64,000 nucleotides of DNA from an uncultured bacterium (lineage in GTDB: Bacteria > Bacillota > Clostridia > Lachnospirales > Lachnospiraceae): the NCBI GenBank assembly GCA_905214955.1, contig CAJMON010000003.1, forward strand, positions 1 to 64,000, in the 5' to 3' direction. Below the pieces are notes generated by a model that had not been told where the DNA came from, did not search any database, and was given only the letters and a program-made list of their open reading frames with translations. How positions within the stretch are numbered: position 1 is the stretch's first letter; every line of letters starts with the position of its first letter. The position numbers and the translations under genes are program-made. This document shows, piece by piece, positions 15,928-24,606 of the stretch.

Positions 15928-18900
15928 TTGAAACGAAGAATTGACCAGTTACTGAATGAAAAGTTTGAATATGAAACGCCGGAGATGCTTTTTGAAGAGG
16001 AGAAGATCACGGGAAAAGTACGGAAAGGAGAAAATTTCCGCAGCTTTTTTACCATGGAAAATCCGACTCAGAAAAAAATGAAGGGATTTCTGTATTCCTC
16101 CAGTCCCCGTATGGGATTTGAACCGGCGACATTTGCAGGAATTTCTGCAAAGATTTTTTATGAAGCAGACACGGCAGGCATGGAAGAAGGAGATGTGCTG
16201 AAGGGGACGTTTACCATCTGCTCCAGCATTGGAGAATACCGGCTGCCTTACGAAATCCAGGTGGAACAGCCAAAGGTAAAAGCCATGGGAGAATCCATTG
16301 ACAGCCTGGAAGCCTTTGCGGCACTGGCAAAGAAGGAGTTTCAAAGAGCGTATCAGCTGTTTGTGACGCCGGAATTTGCCCAGATGCTGGAAAAAGACGC
16401 ACCGCAGTATCTGCCGCTGTATCAGGGACTGATGGCACAGTCTGTCAGCAGCCGCAGCCTGGAAGAATTTCTGACAGCTGCAGGGGCAAAAGAAGCAGTG
16501 AATATTGAGACTGACAAAGAGAAGGCAGATTTTGGCCTGGTTACCCAGTCGGTTCAGGAGAGTATTGGCTTAAACAAAAATACCTGGGGATATTTCCGGC
16601 TGGATGTGTCTTCCGATGCCCCGTTTCTCTGGATTGAACGCCCCATTGTCACACCGGAGGATTTCATCGGCAGCAGCTACCAGCTGCGCTATCTGGTGGA
16701 CCCGGCGAGGATGCATCCTGGAAACAATTATGGACGGATTCTGATTCAGGGAGATACCTGGAGCACCGCCATTGAGATTACGGCAAAGGCTCCGGAGTAT
16801 CATGCAAAGGACCCGGGAAGAAAAGAGCGGAAAGAACAGTTTGCGGAACTGGAAAAGGCCTATGTGGCGTTCCGTCTGAAAAAAATAGATTTGAATGACT
16901 GGATTATACGGTCGGAAAAGGCCCTGGCAGTGTGTCAGGGCGGCAGGGCCAGAGATGTGATGCTGAGCCTGTTCCATATTCAGCTGCTGTTTGCAGCTGC
17001 CAAGGACGAAAAGGCCTGTATGGAGCTGGAGATGTTAGAGCAGCACAAAGAGCGTCTGTCTACGCCGGAAATTATGGGATATTATCTGTATTTGACTACA
17101 TTTTACCACAAAGACCGGGAATATGTGGATTATGTAGAAGAACGCATCCGGGATTTGCAGAGAAGACAGCCGGAGGTCTGGCTTTTCCAGTGGATTCTGC
17201 TGTATTTGGATGAGCAGCTGTTAAGGCATCCGGGAGAAAAACTGGAAGCCATCCGCAGACAGTACCAGAGGGGATGCCGCAGCCGGATTTTATATCTGGA
17301 GGCAGCCCAGGTACTGGAGCGTTCTCCGCTGCTGCTGCGCCGTCTGGACGCATTTGACATTCAGGTGCTGCATTTTATGTGCAGGGAAGACCTGATCAAT
17401 GCAGAATTGGTGATGCAGCTGGCAGAACTGACTGGCAGGGCAGGAAGCTTTGGTTCAGTGCTGTATGACGTGTTATGCCAGTGCTGGGAAAAATATCCGG
17501 GAAAGGGTCTGACAGCCGCGATCTGCAGCCTTCTTGTGAAGGGCCACCAAAGCGGAACCCAGTACCTGAAATGGTTTGAAAAGGGCGTGGAAGAGGATAT
17601 CCGCCTGACAGGACTGTATGAATATTATATTGAGTCCCTGCCAGAGGACTGGAAAAAGCCGCTGCCGCAGATCATCCGCATTTATTTTTCCTATAATAAT
17701 ACCTTAAGCCACCAGAAAAAGGCATCCGTGTATGCCAATGTGGTGCGCAACAAAGAAGCAGATCCCCATACTTACACCAGTTACGTGGATGGAATGGAAA
17801 AATTTGTCTTAGCACAGCTTTCCGATGGAAAGTTTGGCAGAGATATGGCCCTTTTATACCAGACGTTTATCAGTGATAAAATGGCAGAAGAGCAGCTGCT
17901 TACCAAACGGATGGCAGACAATCTGGTAAAAGCAGTGTTTACTGCGGAAGTTACCTGCAAAGAGCCAGGAGCCCGCACCGTCATTGTGCGTCACAAAGAC
18001 CTGGAAAAAGAACAGAAGGTCAGCCTTCAGGATGGAAGGGCTTATGTTCAGCTTTACACAAAGGACTACCAGATCTTTATCGGAGATGAGAATGGACGCC
18101 GGTACGCGGCTGCTATGCCGTTTGAGACCAGGATGCTGATGGAAGATGACAGACTGCTTACTCTGTGCCGGAAGCTTTCACCGGACGCCCCAGGACTGGT
18201 GTTATATGAACTGGAACATTTTGGAAAAGAAGAAACGGACGATGAAAAAATCCGGCTGTATCAGAAGCTGCCAGGACTTCCAGGTATTCAGGAAAAGGCC
18301 AAGCAGTCTGCAAGAGAAGAAGTGCTGGCGTATTATTATGCCCATCCAGGAGAAGAGGCAAGTGAGTATTTAAAAACCGTTGATTTAGAGCCTTTTGTCC
18401 GGACAGATAAAAAGAAACTGATAGAACTTCTGATTCTAAACGGCATGGCAAAGCAGGCATTTAGCCTGGCTGCTGCTTATGGATCAGAAGGAATCGATCC
18501 CAAGCTGCTGGTGCGCATGTGCAGCAGAATGGTGCTGAACCTGGAATTTGCAGAGAATGAGATGCTGGCGGCACAATGCATTTCCTGTGTCAAACAGGGA
18601 AAATACGATGAAAATGTGCTGGCATATCTGCTGGCTTATTACGACGGCCCGGTGGATACCATGAAGCTTCTGTGGAAAGCAGGAAAGACCTTTGGACTGG
18701 AAACCTTCCGCCTGGAAGAAAAGATTATGCTGACGGTTCTGTTTACCAGATGCAGTCTGTCAGGAACCGAGGAGATTTTCGAATCTTACTGGAAAAATAT
18801 TGGAAAGCAGCATCTTTTGAAAGCCTATGGAAATCTCATGTCTTATGAGTATTTTGTGCGGGGCAAAAAGACTGGCCGGGCAGTGTTTGCATGGCTGGAA

Positions 18901-19488
18901 AAAGAAGCACAGAGCGGGGAACTGACAGAAACGGCAGGACGTCTGGCACTTCTGCGCCATTATTCAGAGATGAAAAAACGAACTCCGCTCCAGGAGAAAA
19001 TTGCCAGGGAGCTTTTGGAGAAATATGCTCAGGCAGGAGTAAAATTCCCCTTCTTCCAGAATTTTGGCGAAGACTTTTTAAGAGAATTCCTGCTGTTTGA
19101 CAAGAGCTTTCTGGAATACCGGACAGATCCGGCAGCTGCGGTATGGCTGACCTACCATTATGAGCTGGAAAATGGAGAAAAATCCAGAGAATACCGGGAG
19201 AGTTTAAACAATGTATACGAAGGCATTTTTGTCAGAAGTGTGGCCCTGTTTGAAGGAGAACGGATGGTGTATACCTTCCGGGAAGAGAAAAAGGGAACCG
19301 TGACAGAGACCGGGGAACAGGTGCTTCTGCCGGGAGAAAGAAAGACGGGAGCGGAAAATGGTGCATATGGCCTGTTAAACCGGATGAGCAGGGCAGTTCT
19401 GGATCAGAACCTGAAAGAAGCCCAGAGTCTTTACAAGGATTACCGGGAACAGGAATGCATAGGAAAACAGATTTTTACACTGATGTAA
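15928..19488 (+). CDS. large DUF5717-like protein
   Basis: A 1186-aa protein that I associate with DUF5717, a family I know mainly from Lachnospiraceae. There is no signal peptide or clear membrane helix, so it is probably cytoplasmic. Residues about 1-110 form a beta-rich domain (KFEYETPEMLFEEEKITGKV, YSSSPRMGF) resembling an Ig-like or carbohydrate-binding fold. A second beta-rich stretch spans about 180-290. The rest is helical, TPR/ARM-like repeats, with a short beta insert near 680-740. TTG 15928 is chosen because AGGTGA (15917-15922) is a perfect SD five bases away; GTG 15919 is the alternative. It opens a three-gene operon (gap 9 bp). Function unknown. Confidence 0.75.
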   Translation: MKRRIDQLLNEKFEYETPEMLFEEEKITGKVRKGENFRSFFTMENPTQKKMKGFLYSSSPRMGFEPATFAGISAKIFYEADTAGMEEGDVLKGTFTICSSIGEYRLPYEIQVEQPKVKAMGESIDSLEAFAALAKKEFQRAYQLFVTPEFAQMLEKDAPQYLPLYQGLMAQSVSSRSLEEFLTAAGAKEAVNIETDKEKADFGLVTQSVQESIGLNKNTWGYFRLDVSSDAPFLWIERPIVTPEDFIGSSYQLRYLVDPARMHPGNNYGRILIQGDTWSTAIEITAKAPEYHAKDPGRKERKEQFAELEKAYVAFRLKKIDLNDWIIRSEKALAVCQGGRARDVMLSLFHIQLLFAAAKDEKACMELEMLEQHKERLSTPEIMGYYLYLTTFYHKDREYVDYVEERIRDLQRRQPEVWLFQWILLYLDEQLLRHPGEKLEAIRRQYQRGCRSRILYLEAAQVLERSPLLLRRLDAFDIQVLHFMCREDLINAELVMQLAELTGRAGSFGSVLYDVLCQCWEKYPGKGLTAAICSLLVKGHQSGTQYLKWFEKGVEEDIRLTGLYEYYIESLPEDWKKPLPQIIRIYFSYNNTLSHQKKASVYANVVRNKEADPHTYTSYVDGMEKFVLAQLSDGKFGRDMALLYQTFISDKMAEEQLLTKRMADNLVKAVFTAEVTCKEPGARTVIVRHKDLEKEQKVSLQDGRAYVQLYTKDYQIFIGDENGRRYAAAMPFETRMLMEDDRLLTLCRKLSPDAPGLVLYELEHFGKEETDDEKIRLYQKLPGLPGIQEKAKQSAREEVLAYYYAHPGEEASEYLKTVDLEPFVRTDKKKLIELLILNGMAKQAFSLAAAYGSEGIDPKLLVRMCSRMVLNLEFAENEMLAAQCISCVKQGKYDENVLAYLLAYYDGPVDTMKLLWKAGKTFGLETFRLEEKIMLTVLFTRCSLSGTEEIFESYWKNIGKQHLLKAYGNLMSYEYFVRGKKTGRAVFAWLEKEAQSGELTETAGRLALLRHYSEMKKRTPLQEKIARELLEKYAQAGVKFPFFQNFGEDFLREFLLFDKSFLEYRTDPAAAVWLTYHYELENGEKSREYRESLNNVYEGIFVRSVALFEGERMVYTFREEKKGTVTETGEQVLLPGERKTGAENGAYGLLNRMSRAVLDQNLKEAQSLYKDYREQECIGKQIFTLM

Positions 19489-19497
19489 GGAGCGGAT

Positions 19498-20661
19498 ATG
19501 ATAAACGAACTCAATGAACTTGCAGTGGGAGTGGATCTTGGAAAAGAGTTTTCGCAGATCACCTTTTACAGCCGCAAAAACAGCGAGCCCATGACAGTGA
19601 GCCAGACGGCGGGGGAGGAAGACTATCAGATCCCAACGCCCAGGGAAGTCTTTGCGGCAGTGGAAGGAGAGCGGGAAAATGGGCCCCGGCTTCTGGCGGA
19701 TTTCCTGGAACAGTGCCTGAAGCTTTTGGCAGGAGCCGGAAAACCGGACAGCCTTTTTCTCATGGTAACCATGAAAAAGGTTCGTCTAGTGTGGGCAGAT
19801 GCGGTATGGAAAGCAGCGGCCCTGCTTCAGATTCCGGCGAGAAATGTATATCTTCAGGATCACAGAGAAAGCTTTGCCTATTATATGTTAAATCAGCGGA
19901 AAGATCTGTGGAATTACCAGGCAGCCCTCTTTGAGTATGAGAAAGACCGGATTACCGCTTACGAAATGGATGTGGATGGCCGGACGAAGCCTGCTTTTGT
20001 GACTGTAAAAGAATTTTCTCATATTTATGTGGATGAAAAGGCCAGAAACGGCAGAAGTGAAGAGCAGTGGAAAGAGGAAAAGGACCGTCTGTTTTACAAC
20101 CAGGCTGAGGAGATGTTCCGCGGCAGGGTCTTTTCAAGTGTTTATCTGATCGGAGAGGGCTTTGACAGAGAGTGGGCTAAGAATTCTCTGGCGTTTCTGT
20201 GCATGAAGCGCCATGTGTTTATGGGACAGAACCTGTATACCAAAGGAGCCTGCTACAGCGCTATGCAGCGGTGCGGGATGCTGAAAAAAGGAGATTACCT
20301 TTACCATGGACCGGACATGATGGAGTACAACATTGGCATGAATATGCTGATCCGTGGAAACGAAGAGTATTATCCCATGATTTCCGCAGGGCTGAACTGG
20401 TATGCGGCAAAAAGTGAATGTGAATTTGTCTTAGATGACACAGACTGTGTGGAGATCTGTTCTGTGCATATGAACGGCACCAAAAAGACGCATACCATTG
20501 CGCTGACGGATCTGCCAGAAAGACCAAACCGGGCCACAAGGATTCACATGAAAATTGAATTTGCCTCAAAGGACCGGTGCAGAGTTATCCTGGAGGATTT
20601 AGGCCTTGGAAACCTGTATCCGTCCAGCGGGAAGCGCTGGGAAGCCGTGATCCCGCTGTAA
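19498..20661 (+). CDS. DUF5716-like protein with actin/Hsp70-type features
   Basis: A 387-aa protein associated by me with DUF5716, the usual partner of DUF5717. The N-terminus AVGVDLGKEFSQITFYSRK looks like the phosphate-1 loop of the actin/Hsp70/sugar-kinase ATPase fold. A further segment VYLIGEGFDREW resembles its adenosine motif. The C-terminal about 110 residues (from about 275) are beta-rich, DDTDCVEICSVHMNGTKK onward. GGAGCG precedes ATG 19498, nine bases after the preceding stop, so the genes are co-transcribed. A regulatory ATPase partner for the large protein is a reasonable guess; no function is known to me. Confidence 0.7.
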   Translation: MINELNELAVGVDLGKEFSQITFYSRKNSEPMTVSQTAGEEDYQIPTPREVFAAVEGERENGPRLLADFLEQCLKLLAGAGKPDSLFLMVTMKKVRLVWADAVWKAAALLQIPARNVYLQDHRESFAYYMLNQRKDLWNYQAALFEYEKDRITAYEMDVDGRTKPAFVTVKEFSHIYVDEKARNGRSEEQWKEEKDRLFYNQAEEMFRGRVFSSVYLIGEGFDREWAKNSLAFLCMKRHVFMGQNLYTKGACYSAMQRCGMLKKGDYLYHGPDMMEYNIGMNMLIRGNEEYYPMISAGLNWYAAKSECEFVLDDTDCVEICSVHMNGTKKTHTIALTDLPERPNRATRIHMKIEFASKDRCRVILEDLGLGNLYPSSGKRWEAVIPL

Positions 20662-20688
20662 GGGAGCATACGAAAAGGAGTGACAAAA

Positions 20689-21489
20689 ATGAGCGGTTAT
20701 CATTTATGCCAGGTAAAAAAAGCGGTGCATCCCTACTATATAGAGAGTATCAGTACCAACATCTTTACCATAGAAGAACTTTGTTTTTATCTTCAGAAAA
20801 ATATTTATCTCATTGATGAGACCATTATGAACGAGGGCCTGTGTGACTGGCTTCGGGATGAGTTAGGACTTGGAAGGCTTTACCGGAAGCTGTATGAGCA
20901 GCTGGAAAAGCAGGAGAGCGTGGGAAATTTTATTCTCCCGATTTTTCAGGAGATCGGCTATCTTTCCCATGAAGAATTTAAAGAACTCCAGGAAAAAATC
21001 GCACAGATCGAGGTTCAGCCGGAAGACCTCCGGAAAAAGCTGAAAGCAGATTATCTGGTGGAATATCAGATGTATGCCAATGCAGTGTCAGAATACCGGA
21101 AAATTTTAAGCAGAAAAGGCCCTGGAAAGCTGGGAGCGTCTTTTTATGCGTCTATTTTAAACAATATGGGAGCAGCCTATGCAAGAATGTTCCTTTATAA
21201 AGAGGCAGCAGACTGTCTGTGGCAGTCCTACGGCATGGTGCGCTCCAATGAGGTCTACCGCAGATATTTAACGGCACTGTCTTTGTGTTTAAGCCCGGAA
21301 GAATATGAAAAGAAGCTGGAAGAGCAGAGGGTTCCGGAGACTGTCCGGGAGAAAATTTCACAGGCGGTAAGCCAGGCAAAAGAGGAAGCAGATGCCAAAG
21401 CAGGAAAGAACAGCCCCGAAAGCCAGGAAGAAGCGGAAGAGGTCTTAGAGGAATTAAAACAGCTCTATCACAAGAGCACCCGTTCTTAA
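20689..21489 (+). CDS. hypothetical TPR-like helical protein
   Basis: A 266-aa, largely alpha-helical soluble protein, third in the DUF5717 operon. Segments DYLVEYQMYANAVSEYRKIL (about 120-140), ILNNMGAAYARMFLYKEAAD and YRRYLTALSL look like two or three tetratricopeptide helix pairs. The tail (about 225-266) is Lys/Glu-rich and disordered. ATG 20689 is eight bases after AAGGAG; GTG 20680 overlaps that SD and is less likely. No family name comes to mind. It probably works as scaffold with the two upstream proteins. Confidence 0.65.
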   Translation: MSGYHLCQVKKAVHPYYIESISTNIFTIEELCFYLQKNIYLIDETIMNEGLCDWLRDELGLGRLYRKLYEQLEKQESVGNFILPIFQEIGYLSHEEFKELQEKIAQIEVQPEDLRKKLKADYLVEYQMYANAVSEYRKILSRKGPGKLGASFYASILNNMGAAYARMFLYKEAADCLWQSYGMVRSNEVYRRYLTALSLCLSPEEYEKKLEEQRVPETVREKISQAVSQAKEEADAKAGKNSPESQEEAEEVLEELKQLYHKSTRS

Positions 21490-21526
21490 AGGCGTTATTT
21501 CCGTGATTTTCACGGTGAAATTCAGC

Positions 21527-21555
21527 TTGTTTTCCCAAAAGCATTGCGTTATAAT
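21527..21555 (+). promoter_or_regulatory. promoter of the pur operon
   Basis: TTGTTT (21527-21532) and TATAAT (21550-21555), spacer 17. I saw no PurR box or guanine riboswitch in the short 70-nt leader. Confidence 0.55.
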
Positions 21556-21626
21556 TTTTCGTGTATGTTTATACTTACGTGATGCTTGGAAACAAACGGT
21601 AAGAAAGCAAAAGAAAGGGCAGCCTG

Positions 21627-23072
21627 ATGAACAACAGCTTACATGAACAGACAGAGAGTTTTGATAAACTCAAAGAGGAATGTGGTGTTTTTGGTATCTA
21701 TGATTTTGATGGAAACAATGTAGCATCCACGATTTACTACGGACTTTTCGCGCTGCAGCACAGAGGACAGGAAAGCTGCGGCATTGCGGTCAGCGACACC
21801 AACGGCCCCAAAGGCCAGGTACGGTCCTACAAAGGAATGGGACTAGTCAATGAGGTGTTTGACGAGGAGTCTCTTTCCAGCATGTATGGTGACATTGGTG
21901 TGGGACATGTCCGGTATTCAACTGCCGGAGCCAGCAGCCGGGAAAATGCACAGCCGCTGGTACTTAATTATATCAAGGGAACCCTGGCCCTTGCCCATAA
22001 CGGAAACCTTATCAATGCCAATGAACTGCGGGAAGAACTGGCATATGGAGGAGCCATCTTCCAGACCACTATAGACTCGGAAGTGATTGCATATCACATT
22101 GCCAGAGAGCGGGTAAAGTCCAAGACGGCAGAAGAAGCAGTGGCAAGAGCCATGAAAAAAATCAAGGGAGCATATTCCTTAGTGGTCATGTCCCCCAGAA
22201 AGCTGATGGGAGCCAGAGATCCTTACGGATTTAAGCCCCTGTGTATTGGCAAGCGGGATAATGCCTATATCCTGACGTCTGAGACCTGTGCACTGGATAC
22301 TATCGGAGCTGATTTTGTCCGGGATGTACTTCCGGGAGAGATTGTAACCATCACAAAAGATGGCATTCAGTCTGATACCAGCATGTGTCTTCCAAAATGT
22401 GAGACAGCAAGATGCGTGTTTGAGTACATTTATTTTGCCAGACCGGACAGCCGGATTGACGGAGTCAGTGTATATGATTCCAGAATCCAGGCAGGGCGCT
22501 TTTTGGCAATGGATTCTCCGGTAGACGCGGACCTGGTAGTAGGCGTTCCGGAATCCGGAAATGCTGCAGCTCTTGGATATTCTCTGCAGTCCGGGATTCC
22601 TTACGGTACTGCTTTTGTGAAAAACGGCTATGTAGGCCGGACTTTCATCAAACCCAAGCAGAGCAGCAGAGAATCCAGTGTCCGGGTGAAACTGAATGTA
22701 TTGAAAGACGCAGTGGCAGGAAAGCGGGTTATCATGATTGACGATTCCATTGTCCGGGGCACCACCAGCGACCGGATTGTGAGCATGTTAAAAGAAGCAG
22801 GAGCAAAAGAAGTCCATATGCGTGTAAGTTCTCCGCCGTTTTTATGGCCCTGCTACTTTGGCACTGATATTCCAGTGAGAGAACAGCTGATTGCCTACAA
22901 CCGCAGCATCGAAGAAATCCGCCAGATCATTGGGGCCGATTCGCTTGGCTACTTAAAGCTGGAACGGCTTTCTGAGATGGTAGGAGGCCTGCCTGTCTGT
23001 ACAGGCTGCTTTACCGGGAAATACCCCATGGAACCACCAAAAGACGATATAAGAGGAGAGTACGACAAATGA
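21627..23072 (+). CDS. purF: amidophosphoribosyltransferase
   Basis: A 481-aa enzyme for the first step of purine synthesis: PRPP plus glutamine to 5-phosphoribosylamine. The glutaminase nucleophile is Cys19 (EECGVFGIYD) after an 18-residue propeptide, as in the Bacillus-type enzyme. The PRPP loop reads MIDDSIVRGTTS. Cysteines in ARCVFEYIYF, WPCYFGTDIP and VCTGCFTGKYP match the four ligands of the [4Fe-4S] cluster of the B. subtilis type. The stop overlaps the purB start (ATGA), giving translational coupling. Confidence 0.97.
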   Translation: MNNSLHEQTESFDKLKEECGVFGIYDFDGNNVASTIYYGLFALQHRGQESCGIAVSDTNGPKGQVRSYKGMGLVNEVFDEESLSSMYGDIGVGHVRYSTAGASSRENAQPLVLNYIKGTLALAHNGNLINANELREELAYGGAIFQTTIDSEVIAYHIARERVKSKTAEEAVARAMKKIKGAYSLVVMSPRKLMGARDPYGFKPLCIGKRDNAYILTSETCALDTIGADFVRDVLPGEIVTITKDGIQSDTSMCLPKCETARCVFEYIYFARPDSRIDGVSVYDSRIQAGRFLAMDSPVDADLVVGVPESGNAAALGYSLQSGIPYGTAFVKNGYVGRTFIKPKQSSRESSVRVKLNVLKDAVAGKRVIMIDDSIVRGTTSDRIVSMLKEAGAKEVHMRVSSPPFLWPCYFGTDIPVREQLIAYNRSIEEIRQIIGADSLGYLKLERLSEMVGGLPVCTGCFTGKYPMEPPKDDIRGEYDK

Positions 23073-24502
23073 GCACAGATAAGTATGTAAGTCCCCTGTC
23101 AGAGCGTTACGCCAGCAAAGAGATGCAGTATATTTTTTCTCCGGATATGAAATTCCGTACCTGGAGAAAGCTGTGGATTGCCCTGGCAGAGACCGAGAAG
23201 GAACTGGGTCTGAACATCACCGATGAGCAGATCGCAGAGCTGAAAGCCCATGCAGACGATATCAATTACGAAGTGGCAAAGGAACGGGAAAAGGTTGTCC
23301 GCCACGATGTAATGTCCCATGTATATGCCTATGGTGTACAGTGTCCAAAAGCAAAGGGCATCATTCATCTGGGTGCGACTTCCTGCTACGTAGGTGATAA
23401 TACCGATATTATCGTGATGAATGAAGCACTGAAATTAGTAAAGAAAAAACTGATCAATGTGCTTGCAGAGCTGGCAAAATTTGCAGATACCTACAAAAAC
23501 CAGCCAACCCTTGCCTTCACCCATTTCCAGCCGGCGCAGCCCACCACAGTTGGAAAGCGTGCCACCCTGTGGATGCAGGAGCTGATGCTGGATCTGGAAG
23601 ATCTGGATCATGTGATTTCTACCCTGAAGCTGTTAGGCTCCAAGGGAACCACCGGCACCCAGGCCAGTTTCCTGGAGCTGTTTGACGGAGACCAGGAGAC
23701 CATTGACAAGATTGATCCTATGATTGCAGCAAAGATGGGCTTCAAAGAGTGCTATCCGGTATCCGGACAGACCTATTCCAGAAAAGTGGATACCAGAGTC
23801 CTGAATGTTCTGGCAGGCATTGCAGCCAGCGCCCACAAGTTTTCCAATGACATCCGTCTGCTTCAGCACCTGAAAGAAGTAGAGGAGCCCTTTGAGAAGA
23901 CCCAGATCGGTTCTTCCGCTATGGCTTACAAGAGAAACCCCATGCGCAGCGAGCGTATTGCTTCTCTGTCCCGGTATGTCATGGTAGATGCCTTAAATCC
24001 GGCTATCACTTCAGCTACTCAGTGGTTTGAGAGAACCCTGGACGATTCTGCAAACAAGCGTCTGTCTGTTCCGGAAGCTTTTCTGGCCATTGACGGCATC
24101 CTGGATCTGTACCTGAACGTGGTAGACGGCCTGGTGGTATATCCGAAAGTCATTGAGAAACATATGATGGCAGAACTTCCCTTTATGGCGACAGAAAATA
24201 TCATGATGGATGCAGTGAAAGCTGGCGGAGACCGTCAGGAGCTTCATGAGAGAATCCGTACTCTTTCCATGGAAGCAGGACGGAATGTCAAAGTAGAAGG
24301 AAAAGACAACAATCTTCTGGAGCTGATTGCAGCAGATCCGGCCTTTAATATGAGCCTGGAAGACCTGAAGAAGTCCATGGATCCTTCCAAATATGTGGGA
24401 CGTGCACCGCTCCAGGTGGAGAACTTCCTGAAGAATGTGGTAAATCCGGTTCTGGAAGCAAACAAAGAGATTCTTGGCATGAAAGCAGAGATCAACGTCT
24501 GA
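23069..24502 (+). CDS. purB: adenylosuccinate lyase
   Basis: A 477-aa fumarase/aspartase-superfamily enzyme that cleaves SAICAR to AICAR and adenylosuccinate to AMP, releasing fumarate. The signature loop GSSAMAYKRNPMRSERI is intact (about 285-301). HDVMSHVYAYG and TSCYVGDNTD match the active-site segments of the longer, animal-like PurB type. It overlaps purF by four bases. A weak hairpin at 24551-24585 separates it from purL. Confidence 0.97.
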   Translation: MSTDKYVSPLSERYASKEMQYIFSPDMKFRTWRKLWIALAETEKELGLNITDEQIAELKAHADDINYEVAKEREKVVRHDVMSHVYAYGVQCPKAKGIIHLGATSCYVGDNTDIIVMNEALKLVKKKLINVLAELAKFADTYKNQPTLAFTHFQPAQPTTVGKRATLWMQELMLDLEDLDHVISTLKLLGSKGTTGTQASFLELFDGDQETIDKIDPMIAAKMGFKECYPVSGQTYSRKVDTRVLNVLAGIAASAHKFSNDIRLLQHLKEVEEPFEKTQIGSSAMAYKRNPMRSERIASLSRYVMVDALNPAITSATQWFERTLDDSANKRLSVPEAFLAIDGILDLYLNVVDGLVVYPKVIEKHMMAELPFMATENIMMDAVKAGGDRQELHERIRTLSMEAGRNVKVEGKDNNLLELIAADPAFNMSLEDLKKSMDPSKYVGRAPLQVENFLKNVVNPVLEANKEILGMKAEINV

Positions 24503-24550
24503 AAAGAAATACGGTAAGTCAAGCAGTACAGATGCGAAAGCGAGAATAAG

Positions 24551-24585
24551 AGGCTGTAACGAGAAAAACCGTGGAGCGGCAGCCT
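24551..24585 (+). terminator. weak hairpin between purB and purL
   Basis: AGGCTG (24551-24556) pairs with CAGCCT (24580-24585) and no good T run follows. It may adjust purL expression rather than end transcription. Confidence 0.3.
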
Positions 24586-24606
24586 TAAAAGCAAATGGAG
24601 GAAACA

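Noticed and set aside
21501..21515. CCGTGA/TCACGG hairpin as terminator of the DUF5717 operon
   Set aside because: The stem is only 6 bp and no T run follows; too weak to call.
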